NCBI RefSeq assembly: GCF_029784135.1 | Contig: NC_073745.1 | Location: forward strand, 316,112,287-316,176,286 | From: Toxorhynchites rutilus septentrionalis | Lineage: Eukaryota > Arthropoda > Insecta > Diptera > Culicidae | Direction of reading: 5' to 3' | DNA: 64,000 bases | In this document: positions 22,680-32,159 of the stretch, in pieces | Numbering within the stretch: position 1 is the stretch's first letter | How the letters are laid out: each line of letters begins with the position of its first letter | The notes under the pieces: model-generated | What the model saw: only the letters and a program-made list of their open reading frames with translations | Told to the model about the DNA's origin: nothing | Database searches by the model: none | Program-made: the position numbers and the translations under genes

Positions 22680-23700
22680 GGATTTGCATTTATCAAAAAT
22701 TACTGTCTTCTACTAGCCAATTCCTTTCATTTGATATACATATTGATGGGGTTCTGATAAAATGTGTAATCCGCCATTTTGTAGTGGTCGCCATCTTGGA
22801 TTTGCATTTCTCATGTATAACTGTGTTCTACTTCTTCTTCTTCTTCTTCAATGGCATTAACGTTCCTAGAAGAACTTCGCCGTCTCAACGTAGTATTACT
22901 TGCGTCATTTTTATTAGTACTTAGTTGAGATTTCTATGCCAAGTAACACGCCTTGAATGCATTCTGAGTGGCAAGCTCTAGAATACGCGTGATCACAGTG
23001 CAAGTCGGAGGAAATTTCTTTGACGAAAAATTCCCCCGACCAGAACGGGAATCGAACCCGAACACCCGGCATGTTAGTTGTGACGCTAACCACTCGGCCA
23101 AGGGAGCACAACTGTGTTCTACTAGTTAAGTTCTTTTATCTGATACCCATATTGATGGGGTTTTGAGACAACGTGTAATCAGTTATTTTGTGGTGGCGGC
23201 CATTTTTGAGTCGCATTTTTCATAAATAACTGTGTTCTACTGTCAATCCCTTTCATTTGATATCCATATTGATCGGGTTTAAAGAAAATATGTAATCCGC
23301 CATTTTGTGGTGGCAGCCATTTTTGATTCGCATTTTTCATAAATAACTGTCAATCCGTTTCATTTGATACCCACATTGATCGGGTTTAAAGAAAATATGT
23401 AATCCGCCATTTTGTGGTGGCGGCCATTTTGGATTTGCATTTCTCATGAATAACTGTGTTCTACTAGTCAAGCCCTTTCATTTGATACCCATATTGATGG
23501 GGTTTTGAGAAAATATGTAATCCGTCATTTTGGATTTGCATTCCTCATGAATAATTGTGTTCTACTAGCCAAGCCCTTTCATTTGATACCCATTTTGAAG
23601 GAGTTTGGGAGAATATGTAATCCGCCATTTTGTAGCGGCAGCCATCTTGGAGTTTTAAAATCATGAAATTCTCAGTTTTATAATGACTGCAGTGATAAAG
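22680..23700 (-). repeat. Satellite array, inverted, interrupted by a SINE
   Basis: Units read TTTGATACCCATATTGATGG and AATCCGCCATTTTGTAGTGG on the plus strand. It is the partner of the 14690-15330 array. A tRNA-derived SINE splits one unit at GTGTTCTAC. Confidence 0.8.
22832..23109 (-). mobile_element. tRNA-derived SINE (Feilai-like)
   Basis: On the minus strand it starts with a tRNA-like head: TTGGCCGAGTGGTTAGCG is a serine/leucine-type box A and GGTTCGATTCCCG a perfect box B, so it is RNA polymerase III driven. The tail ends AACGTTAATGCCATTG then (GAA)n. A 13-bp duplication AACTGTGTTCTAC flanks it (22819-22831 and 23110-23122). The resemblance to the Aedes Feilai SINE is from memory. It is not a functional tRNA gene: the rest of the cloverleaf is absent. 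Confidence 0.85.
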
Positions 23701-24796
23701 GTGTGTTCCAAATTTCAGATCAATCGGTCAAATTTCTATCGATGTGGTAATGCGCTACAGACAAACATGTTACAAACATTGTTGCCAGAGAAAACCGTAG
23801 GGCAGATCAAACAGCCATATCACCAACAGTGGGCTGTTCAACAGACATATGTAACGATGTGTCAAGGGTATGTCCGGAATAAACAAACCAAACGCCATAA
23901 GCAAACAAGATAGTCGAGTGAGCAGCATTTATTTCCAAATTATATTATGCTTTATTTACGGAGAAGTTTATGAAATTTACTAAAAAAGGAACGAAAAAAT
24001 GTAAATATTATTATATTTATAATGAATTAAATAATAAATGAAATCGCATTTCAGCTTAAAGCGATACAAACGTGAAGCAACGCCTTTTTGCTTTTGAGGT
24101 CGTTCGAAAGATTTGTAAACACTCCGTGTTTCCAACAAACATATAAACGTACAAACATACAAACATACAAATTACAGGGCAAGCTAAATAAAACCGTTTA
24201 AAAACAGTTCCTATCGGTGCTTTATGAAAAAAATCTGTGATCTTACTGTACAGAACAAGATAAAAAAAAATGAAAAAATATACCTTTCCGGATAAATCTG
24301 TATATTTGCCAACACTGGATGGTTCGACGGTACAAGGAACATCAAATTGAATTCCCTCAACGTATACATGGAAGAATCTCCATTCGCGTTGTCGGCATTG
24401 TGCTTCATGTGTTCGATTTGTGAAGCGAAAATAACAATAGACAATGAAATCATGGAAATATCAGGAAATTTATATAAAAACAGCTGATGAAGGTTCAGTA
24501 CGACGTGTTTTAATTAGTAAATTAACAAGAAGTAGAATTTTTCATTCAAATTTTGACAATTTAAAACTGCCTCCGGGCCTACAAAACCGATAAAGATTAA
24601 TTTGCCTCCCAAAATGGTTATCGCCACCAGATGTCGCCACTGTCATTCGTCATCGAGTATAAAGTGACAGCCAAGCTGTCCAGTTGCTGAAAATGTGTAT
24701 AAACGCACAGCACCAGTCAACTGGTGATCTAAATATGGCGTGCCGTTGACGTTCAAGTAACAGGCGCCAATTACTGGTCAATGTGTAAATCAGCTA
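23700..24796 (-). repeat. B-type arm, right
   Basis: Inverted partner of 13940-14690, ending GGTCAATGTGTAAATCAGCTA then TTA. It is split by a solo LTR at 23780-24137. Confidence 0.85.
23780..24137. mobile_element. Solo LTR with 5-bp duplication AACAT
   Basis: The 358-bp insertion has ends TGTTGCCAGAG and TTTCCAACA and is flanked by AACAT on both sides (23775-23779 and 24138-24142). The left B arm has the uninterrupted site (ACATGTTTGTAAC next to ATATAAACGT on the complementary strand). TGTTG...CAACA ends would fit BEL/Pao or Ty3 LTRs; the clade is not decided. Confidence 0.8.
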
Positions 24797-24971
24797 TTAC
24801 GAATGCTTTATCTTTTTGTTCGAGTGGGTGACAGTTGCCAACCAGGGTTGGGTTCGGGTGGTTTGGCGAATCAAGGTGTATGATGGTAGGTTCGTTACTC
24901 ACTGAAGGGGTGTGACAATTTACTTTTAATATAAATTTCCTAGGACTTCGACCAAAACTCGTCATTATAAG

Positions 24972-25421
24972 GCTAGGCGCAAATTGAGAAGCGTATAGCG
25001 CTCGTAAGCGAACACGAGACTATCAACACGACTCATACGTGCCACAAACGTAGCGTGGTGGAGCGCATATTGAGTCGCAGTTTGGTGTAAATGTCGTGCC
25101 ACTCGCATACAATGTCTGATTCACACAGAGTTGTGCGATATATTTATTTACTAACACAACCTTCCGACCGGTACAACCATACAGTGTCAGACTCATGGCG
25201 CTATATGATTGTTCACCAACACAACTACCACAACCGGCATGACCAGCACGAGAAACTGTGGTTCAGCCACAGCGTCGAGCGAGTCGTGTCTCACGAGCGC
25301 TCCTCCATCTCGCGTCATCTGACCAATTTGCGCCATTCCATCTGTTTTCATTAGCCACAAAGACAGGCGCTATATCGCGCCAAGTTACTCGCGCCATACG
25401 CGTCTCAATTTGCGCCTAGCC
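24972..25421. mobile_element. MITE, 450 bp, TAA duplication
   Basis: The inverted ends are GGCTAGGCGCAAATTGAGA and TCTCAATTTGCGCCTAGCC (one mismatch zone further in), flanked by TAA (24969-24971 and 25422-25424). The three-base TWA duplication suggests PIF/Harbinger. Interior palindromic pieces such as GCGCTATA recur. No gene inside. Confidence 0.82.
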
Positions 25422-25439
25422 TAATATCAGATTATTTTC

Positions 25440-26394
25440 AGACACAATTCTCGTTCAAGATTTTTCAATCACTTGCAAATAACGTGTCTCTCCGTTACAT
25501 CGAATAAATGTCTGATACAGAAAAAATGATAGAATGAAGACAACGCCAAATCGGACAATTCCTTTCTCGAGTTTTGCTCTTATCAGCACATTTGGCGATC
25601 CATTTTTATTTTTATAGATAGAAGACGATATAGGAGTATGTTTCATCACATGAACCCTTTGCGGTCGGAATTAATTTCCCTCGAAAAAGATCCTCTCATC
25701 TTTTCATGTTGATAATATTTTATTTATACCGAGTACCGTTATTATTATTATTCATAGAAACTTCGTATACATTCATGAAAAAGTTCACTAAACATTTAAA
25801 TTCGACTAGAAGAAATGTAAACTATTATATCGTTGAATGAAGTATTTAGTATGCCTCTTTGCTCTGGAGGCTGAGAGTAGACAAACGACCGCAAAGGGTT
25901 AAAATCCATTTCCACTTCCGAACGAAGATTAATTTCGTTACTGGACTAACAACGTTTGTCAATATGTAATTGTAGAACACATGCGAATCGAATTTTTCGA
26001 ATTTTCCCATTTTCCTTCAGAGTTTTCCGAAAATTTTCAATTGTCATGTTTGGTTGGAATATGTTTGGTTGAAATATGTGCATTATATTTATGGGACCTC
26101 CTCTCCTTTCCAGAGAAGGAAGGGGTGTCATACCATCATAGAAACATTTCTCGTACCCAAAAACCCTCACATCCCAAATTTGGCTCCATTTTCTTGATTG
26201 ATTCTTGAGTTATGCAGAAGTTTGTGTTTCATCTGTATGGCATCCCCTTACCCCTTAGAGAGGAGAGAGGTGTGTCGAACCACCATAGAAACATTTCGTG
26301 CCCTCTAAAACCTCCACATGCCAAATTTGGATCCATTTGCTTGATTGATTCTCGAGTTATGCGAGTGTTAAACCACTATAGGAACATTTATTGC
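25440..26394 (+). repeat. Interspersed repeat with ~125-bp tandem units, left part
   Basis: The first part resembles 3190-3420 (CCATTTCCACTT, GAATCGAATTTTTCGAATTTT, AGTTTTCCGAAA). From about 26080 tandem units carry CCACCATAGAAACATTT, CCACATGCCAAATTTGG, TTGATTGATTCTCGAGTTAT and GTTTCATCTGTATGGCA. The array is cut at 26395 by the RTE insertion and continues at 31324. Confidence 0.65.
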
Positions 26395-26437
26395 CCCTTG
26401 TATTATTATTTATTTTATTTATTTTGGCTTAACGTCT

Positions 26438-28085
26438 TTACAACATGGCCTGATTCACGATTTTTCTCCAATTAACTCGGTTCGTGGCTATCTCTCTCCA
26501 ATTCCGCGGGCACCCCGTGCTCACCATGTCATGCTCCACTTGGTCTAACCACCTCGCTCGTTGTGCTCCTCGTCGTTTCGTACCAACCGGATTCCCGATG
26601 AACACCATTTTTGTTGAATAGTTGTCCGACATTCTTGAAATATGTCCTGCCCAGTGTATCCTTCCAGCTTTGATCACTTGATCACATCTGGATTTTTTTC
26701 GCCGGTGAGTCGCGTGAGCTCGTGGTTTATTCTTCACAACCATACGCCGTCCTCCTGTACACCGCCGAAGATGGTTCTTAACACCCGCCGTTCAAAGACT
26801 CCGAGTGCTCGCAGGTCCTCTTCAAGTATTGTCCACGTCTCGTGCCCGTAGAGGACAACCGGTCTTATGAGCGTTTTGTACAGGGAACATTTCGCACGAC
26901 TGCTAAGTCTGTTTGACCTTAAGTGTTTGTGGAGACTATAGTAGGTACGACTCCCATTGTTGATGCGTCTCCGGATTTCGCGGCTGGTATCATTGTGAGA
27001 CGTTACCATTGAGCCAAGGTAGACAAATTGGTCCACTACCTCGAACTCATCGCCGTCGATCATTACACTACTACCTAATCGGGTCCTGTCGTGCTCGGAT
27101 CCGAAAACCAGCATGTATTTGGTTTTAGACGCATTGATTTTCAACCCAATTCTCTCTGCTTCGTGCTTAAGTCTGGTGTAATGTTAAGCTACCGTCTCAA
27201 ATGTTCTGCCGAGAATGTCTACGTCATCAGCGAAGCAGATGAATTGACTGGATCTATTGAAAATCGATCCAAGCAAATTAAACGACGCTCGTCTCATAAC
27301 ACCCTCTAGCGCGATGTTGAACAGTAGGCAAGAGAGACCATCACCTTGTCGAAGCCCCCTGCGGGACTCGAATGGATCAGATAATCCACCCGAAATTCGC
27401 ACACAGCACTGTATTCCATCCATCGTAGCCTTAATCAGTCTTGTGAGCTTCACGGGGAAGCCGTTCCCGTCCATGATTCTCCATAGCTCTTTTCGTGTTA
27501 TTGAATCGTATGCGGCTTTAAAGTCGATGAATAGATGGTGCGTGGGGACTTTGTCTGGCATTTCTGGAGGATCTGCCGCAAGGTGAAGATTTGGTCAGTA
27601 GTAGACCTTCGATGAAGCCGGCCTGATAACCTCCCACGAATCTGTTTGTCAGTGACGATAGACGACGAAAGATGATTTGTGAAAGCACTTTGTAGGCGGC
27701 ATTCTGGACGGTGATTGCACGAAAGTTTTCACAGTCTTGTTTGTCCCTTTTCTTGAAGATAGGTCAAATAACCCCATCTTTCCACTCCTGCGGTAGTTGT
27801 TCTGTTTCCCAAATTCTGACAATCAGCCGATGCAGATAACTAACCAATTTTACCGGGCCTATCTTGATAAGTTCCGCTCCGATTCCATCTTTGCCAGTTG
27901 ATTTGTTGTTCTTCAACTGTTTAATAGCATTCCTTACTTCACCTATCGTTGGAGGTGGTACATCTTCATTATTTACCGCAACAACGTAATCGCTTACATC
28001 GTCATTTTGGTCCTCTGCCTGTACGCCATTCAGGTGTTCATCGAAGTGCTGCCTCCGCCTGCCTAAGAACGTGTAAGCATCTTTT
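26438..28085 (-). pseudogene. RTE reverse transcriptase relic
   Basis: It would copy its own RNA into DNA at a nicked target. Read minus, in order: RRRQHFDEHLNG, then LKNNKSTGKDGIGAELIK (RT motif 1), LFIDFKAAYDS (motif A with Asp), RGLRQGDGLS (motif B), CFADDVDILG (the FADD catalytic box), and the thumb/C-terminal region (YLGSMVTSHNDTSREIRRRI, LIRPVVLYGHETW, FERRVLRTIFGG, ending RVNWRKIVNQ). The order and motifs fit the RTE/BovB clade. Frameshifts lie near 27600-27760, 27180 and 26740, so no complete protein can be made. Confidence 0.88.
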
Positions 28086-28452
28086 TTATCTGTTATTATT
28101 ATTAAAAAATATTTAAAAAAATGTTTTGTTCTTGAAGAATGTATATTAAATTGTTTGTGAAGCAAGCAGTTGCAAGATTGATTCGTGAGACACGACAAAT
28201 GAATTAGCAGGTTCAATACGTATGTTTAAAATCTCCGTTCATGCGCATCAGTTGAGAGGAATTCTGTATTGTGAGTTCTACCAAGCAACCAGTCGATACA
28301 TTCCCACAAATACTGTTCGCAACTGGACAAATTAGCTTCCATTATTAGATAATGTTTAGAATTGTTAGGCTACCTGAAAGATTTCAGAACTTCCAGAATT
28401 GCTTGCAAAACAACACTGTGCATATAAAATTAAAAAAATAATACTTTTGTTT

Positions 28453-28487
28453 TCTCAAAAATGGGTACGAACTTTCCGGACAACCCA
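28453..28487. repeat. Mariner-like terminal repeat fragment
   Basis: TGGGTACGAACTTTCCGGAC then AACCC resembles the outer end of mariner-family inverted repeats (GGTTGTCCGGAAAGTTCGT on the other strand). It lies in foreign sequence that separates two RTE segments (about 28090-28565). Too short to assign further. Confidence 0.35.
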
Positions 28488-28691
28488 ATATGAGCTATCC
28501 TGATTTTCCCTGATTTTTTTTTCATTCTCCCTGATTTTTCGAAAAAATAGTGTTGGCAACACTACCTGTAATACTTGCTGACACTCATCATCGAACCACT
28601 CGTACCGTCGTCTTCGTTCCACTTGTCCTAGGATAAAGTGACCAGATGGTCAGAGGTCTAACGCGGGACACAAAAAACAAAACGTTATGTA

Positions 28692-29990
28692 AAGGGTGTG
28701 TCGCATCAAATTGCATCACGGAAAAAACGCTGTAGAAATTCGCCCAGTAGACCGATCCTTTTGAAAATTTTAGACAGTAAAATAAAAACTATTGAACAAC
28801 TTTTGGCATTTTCTTTTTATTCATACTTCGAGCCCAAGCCCGTATGCTCGTACCTTCCTCTTTACCCCGTCCATAAGGTTCTGTACAACGTCAGGTTGTA
28901 GTTTTTTTTTGAACAGAAATCCATTTCCTCTTGAAGTCCGCCTCCGATTTGACAACTGTTGGGTTCTTCCGGAGGGCCTGCTTCATAATCGCCCAATATT
29001 TCTCTATTGGGTGAAGCTCCGGCGCGTTGGGCGGGTTCATTTCCTTTGGCACGAAGGTGACCCCGTTGGCTTCGTACCACTCCAACACGTCCTTTGAATA
29101 GTGGCACGAAGCGAGACCCGGCCAGAAGATGGTCGGGCCCTCGTGCTGCTTCAATAGTGGTAGTAAGCGCTTCTGTAGGCACTCCTTAAAGTAAACTGCC
29201 CGTTTACCGTGCCGGTCATCACGAAGGGAGCGCTCCGCTTTCCGCAAGAGCAGATCGCTTGCCACACCATGTACTTTTTGGCAAACTTGGATAGTTTCTG
29301 CTTGCGAATCTCCTCCGGAACGCTGAATTTGTCCTCTGCGGAGAAGAACAACAGGCCCGGCAGCTGACGAAAGTCCGCTTTGACGTAGGTTTCGTCGTCC
29401 ATTACCAGGCAATGCGGCTTCGTCAGCATTTCGGTGTACAGCTTCCGGGCTCGCGTCTTCCCCACCATGTTTTGCCTTTCGTCGCGGTTAGGAGCCTTCT
29501 GAACCTTGTATGTACGCAGGCCCTCCCGCTGCTTGGTCCGCTGGATGAATGAACTTGACAAATTCAGCTTATTGGCGACATCCCGGACCGAACTTCTCGG
29601 ATCACGTCTAAACTGCTTAACTACGCGCTTGTGATCTTTTTCACTGACGGAGCATCCATTTTTGCCGTTCTTCACCTTCCGGTCGATGGTTAGGTTCTCG
29701 AAGTATCGTTTTAGTACTCTGCTGACCGTGGATTGGACGATTCCCAGCATCTTACCGATGTCCCGATGTGACAACTCCGGATTCTCGAAATGAGTGCGCA
29801 GGATTAATTCACGACGCTCTTTTTCGTTCGACGACATTTTTCCAAATTTACGAAAAATTGACAGTGAAGCATGGCCAACGTGATCTATACACTCTTATCT
29901 GATTATAAGCGAAAGCTGAAGATATAATTCCTAAAAATTAAATTTCTACAGCGATTTTTCCGTGATGCAATTTGATGTGACACACCCTTT
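28692..29990 (-). mobile_element. ITmD37E-type Tc1/mariner transposon
   Basis: The 1,299-bp element has long inverted ends: AAGGGTGTGTCGCATCAAAT then TGCATCACGG at the left, repeated inverted at the right, extending to CTGTAGAAATT (about 48 bp). TA flanks both sides (28690-28691 and 29991-29992). The arms are almost identical, so the insertion is fairly young. Confidence 0.92.
28891..29837 (-). pseudogene. ITmD37E transposase, one frameshift
   Basis: The start is MSSNEKERREL at 29837. Residues 1-110 carry two helix-turn-helix units (ELSHRDIGKMLGIVQSTVSRVLKRYF and SSVRDVANKLNLSSSFIQR, shown in part). The first catalytic Asp is in VMDDETYVKADF. In the next segment, LASCHYSKDVLEWY replaces the usual DxxxxH context, and APELHPIEKYW carries the Glu of a DD37E triad. 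The frame shifts near 29200 (after MTGTVNGQ), splitting the two catalytic halves. The second Asp position reads LASCHYS here, so that catalytic residue also appears lost. The IS630-Tc1-mariner ITmD37E family is known from mosquitoes. Confidence 0.87.
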
Positions 29991-30012
29991 ATATACGTTA
30001 TGTGAACATAAA

Positions 30013-30243
30013 CTATAGTTTAGCGAGTCTAAACTGATCAGTATTATTTCTTTCTGAGTATCGGCACTCAGTTGTGATTTTTCGGTGGTTTAGATTTTGT
30101 TTGCGCCCGAAAATCACTCGCTCAATCAGAGCAATTACGCCTGGCAAGCACGTTTCAAATTCTACAATTTTCTTCAAATTACCGAATGGAATGCTCGAAA
30201 ATTCCAATTCATTTTTCATCGATTTTAGTGTAAACGTAAGCAT
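30013..30243 (-). pseudogene. hAT transposase C-terminal fragment
   Basis: Reading minus, LKKIVEFETCLPGVIALIERV resembles the hAT dimerisation region, in which LPG-N-A-ERVFS is typical. The rest of the transposase is absent. Its place within the TCCTAGGA-flanked element supports the call. Confidence 0.55.
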
Positions 30244-30359
30244 TCAAGAAGATGGACTAATTTCGAATGGCGATGAAAGATAATTTAATAAAACAAATTT
30301 TCCTTAAATCTTACTTTTCACATCAAGTTCTCAAAGAAGGTCCTTCTCTGACAGACGTG

Positions 30360-30650
30360 AAGGAAATGTCCAAGCCGCTCTTCTTTCGAGTCATATGGTG
30401 AACGGGGAGATATATGGTACGAAGTGCTTGCCGGAGTCGGGAAGGTGATGTGGTATTTATGTGGTCGAACCTGGGATCAGCCCATTATGCCAAAAGATCA
30501 CTGGAGGATGGATCGGCTGGAGATAAACATTGTCGCGAAGACCACCATTCCCCAGCTGCGCCCGATAGAAAACTTTTGGGCGAATGGCCAAAATAGAGAG
30601 ACAGACGACCACCAAAGCCACGAAAAAGTAAAATAACACGACGATATACA
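30360..30650 (+). pseudogene. Tc1/mariner transposase relic
   Basis: Plus-strand pieces DVVFMWSNLGSAHYAKRSLE and, in another frame, INIVAKTTIPQLRPIENFWA match the second-Asp region and the P-RPIE-FWA glutamate motif of Tc1/mariner (DD37E/DD41D-like) transposases. There are several frame changes and no terminal repeats were found. It differs from the element at 28692. Confidence 0.65.
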
Positions 30651-31323
30651 TCTTTTCATCGGCCATGGTTCAGGTTCCGGTCAACTTCCGTAAGATCGCC
30701 CAACGCTTCATTTACGATACTTCATCAAACAACTCTTCCTCTTCGTGTCGAGTATACACTAGTTCATCCGGGTTATTTAAAACGTTGAACCCTGACCGAG
30801 CTAGGGGACCAAAGATGAACTTATCGTCTGACTCACGTTGGTCCCTGCGGATCAATAGGGGCCTTTTATGAAAATCATTTTCCAATTTTGTTGCTGCCGC
30901 TTCCAGTTGACACTCTCTAAACAAAAAACCCAATGTCGGTGCGATGAAACCAGCTCAACGTATTAATCTTTAGATGCATTAGAAGCGCTCTTGAACAGTC
31001 TGCCAAATAAAAGTTTTTTTTTGAGGTTCATCCATTTAAGAAAATCAACATGATCAAATTGTGATATTGAAATATATTGATATCGCGAGACATTTTCGTT
31101 TCTTTTGCCAAATGCGGGACGTTTCGCGGGACGGAATCTTACACGGGATATTTTGTTGAAATGCGGGACGTCTGGTCAGTTTATCCTAGGATGTTCTCCG
31201 CTACGCTGTTTACGGCTGTTTTAATCATGCTCCAACAGTCCTCAAGAGGAGCTTCGTTAATTTGTTCCTCTTCCGGCAGCGCAGCTCCAAGCGAATGTGC
31301 GTAGTTTCCCTTGTATTATTATT

Positions 31324-32077
31324 ATTCATTGATTCTCGAGTTCTGCAGCATCCCCCCCTGAGGGAAGGGGGAGGAGTGTCAAACTACCATAGAAATAATT
31401 ACTGCCCCCGAATTCCTCCACATGCCAAATTTGGTTCTGTTTGCTAAGTTAGTTCTTGAGTTACGCAGAAATTTGTGCTTCATCCAGATCCATTTGTATG
31501 GCAGTTTCTCCACCCCTTAGAGAGGGAGGAGGAGTGGCTATCCAACATGCAAACATTTATTGCACAATAAAACCTCCACATACCAAATTTGGGTTCGTTT
31601 GCTCGATTAATTCTCAAGTTATGAAGAAATTTGTGTTTCATTTATATGGCAGCCACCCTTTAGAGAAGGGGGAGGTGTGTCTATCCACCATAGAACATTT
31701 ATTGCACGTCCAAACGCCGAATTTGGGTTCGTTTGCTTGATTAATTCTCGAGTTATACTGAAGTTTGTGTTTCATTTGTATCTCAGCCCCTCTTTAGAGA
31801 GGGGGAGGTGTGACTATCCACCATAAAAACATTTATTGCACCCTAAAACGTCCACACGCTGAATCTGGGTTCGTTTGCTTGATTAATTCTCGAGTTATAA
31901 AAAAAAAATGTGTTTCATTTGTATGGCAGCCCCCCTTAGAGAGGGGGAAGAGTTCTCAAACTATCGAAAAAACCTTCCCCGGACCCAAAAACCCCTACAT
32001 ACAATTTTTTACGTCGATCGGTTCAGTAGTTTCCAAGTCCATAAGAATCAGACAGACAGACAGAAAAACAGAAATCC

Positions 32078-32082
<5 letters not shown>
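31324..32082 (+). repeat. ~125-bp tandem repeat array, right part
   Basis: Five diverged units (for example near 31330, 31455, 31575, 31690, 31800) each contain AGAGxGGGGGAGG, CATAGAAACATTTATTGCAC, CAAATTTGGGTTCGTTTGCT and ATTCTCGAGTTAT. It ends with GTTCAGTAGTTTCCAAGTCC and CAGACAGACAGACAG, which looks like the true 3' end of the repeat, followed by a dinucleotide tail. Inverted units also interrupt a LINE at 56431-56800. Confidence 0.72.

Positions 32083-32156
<74 letters not shown>
32083..32156. repeat. (TA)n microsatellite
   Basis: An uninterrupted TA tract of about 37 copies, followed by (GATA)3. It is the tail of the preceding repeat. The open frames crossing it (IYIYIY) are not genes. 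Confidence 0.97.
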
Positions 32157-32158
<2 letters not shown>

Positions 32159-32159
32159 T

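Larger units (their letters stand above)
13352..24796. mobile_element. Giant satellite-bearing composite with inverted arms and TTA boundaries
   Basis: The left terminus AGGCTGATTTAGAC follows TTA (13349-13351). The right terminus GTGTAAATCAGCTA precedes TTA (24797-24799). A second left-type terminus, TAGCTGATTTACAC, follows TTA at 13937-13939, and a second right-type terminus, GTCTAAATCAGCCT, ends at 20292 before TTA. Two families of inverted arms (A: 13352-13937 with about 19850-20292; B: 13940 to about 14690 with about 23700-24796) enclose arrays of a ~118-bp satellite. Three-base TTA/TAA duplications and short related termini are the pattern of PIF/Harbinger elements, but no transposase is present, so the class is an inference. 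Nested inside are two solo LTRs, an R1 copy, two smaller MITEs and a SINE. Confidence 0.65.
28634..31183 (-). mobile_element. hAT-type DNA transposon with nested elements
   Basis: Eight-base duplications TCCTAGGA (28626-28633 and 31184-31191) flank inverted ends TAAAGTGACCAGATGG and GACGTCTGGTCAGTTTA. Eight-base duplications are diagnostic of hAT. Removing it joins the two RTE coding segments as AENILG-GQVERRRR. Inside are an ITmD37E element (28692-29990), a hAT transposase fragment (30013-30243) and a Tc1/mariner relic (about 30360-30650). Confidence 0.85.
26411..31307 (-). mobile_element. 5'-truncated RTE-clade LINE with nested insertions
   Basis: A CCCTTGTATTATTATT duplication flanks it (26395-26410 and 31308-31323), and the tandem repeat outside continues across it. 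The 3' end at the left is an (AAAT)n-type tail, common in RTE elements. At the right, 31190-31307 on the minus strand encodes the linker before RT (EEEQINEAPLEDCWSMIK, VNSVAENILG). The next codons (GQVERRRRYEWFDDECQ) are at about 28570-28625, after the hAT insertion at 28634-31183. The endonuclease is missing, so the copy was truncated on insertion. Confidence 0.85.

Noticed and set aside
22840..23110. A tRNA gene
   Set aside because: Boxes A and B are good, but the acceptor stem and 3' half do not fold; flanking duplication and (GAA)n tail show a SINE.
14283..24453. A conserved about 80-residue frame in both B arms (MISLSI.IFASQIEHMKHN)
   Set aside because: It is present in both only because the arms are inverted copies; no motif, and it ends in low-complexity sequence. 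Kept as arm sequence.
13352..24796. A CRISPR-like array, because of regular ~118-bp repeats
   Set aside because: Units are contiguous diverged satellite without unique spacers, in eukaryotic DNA.
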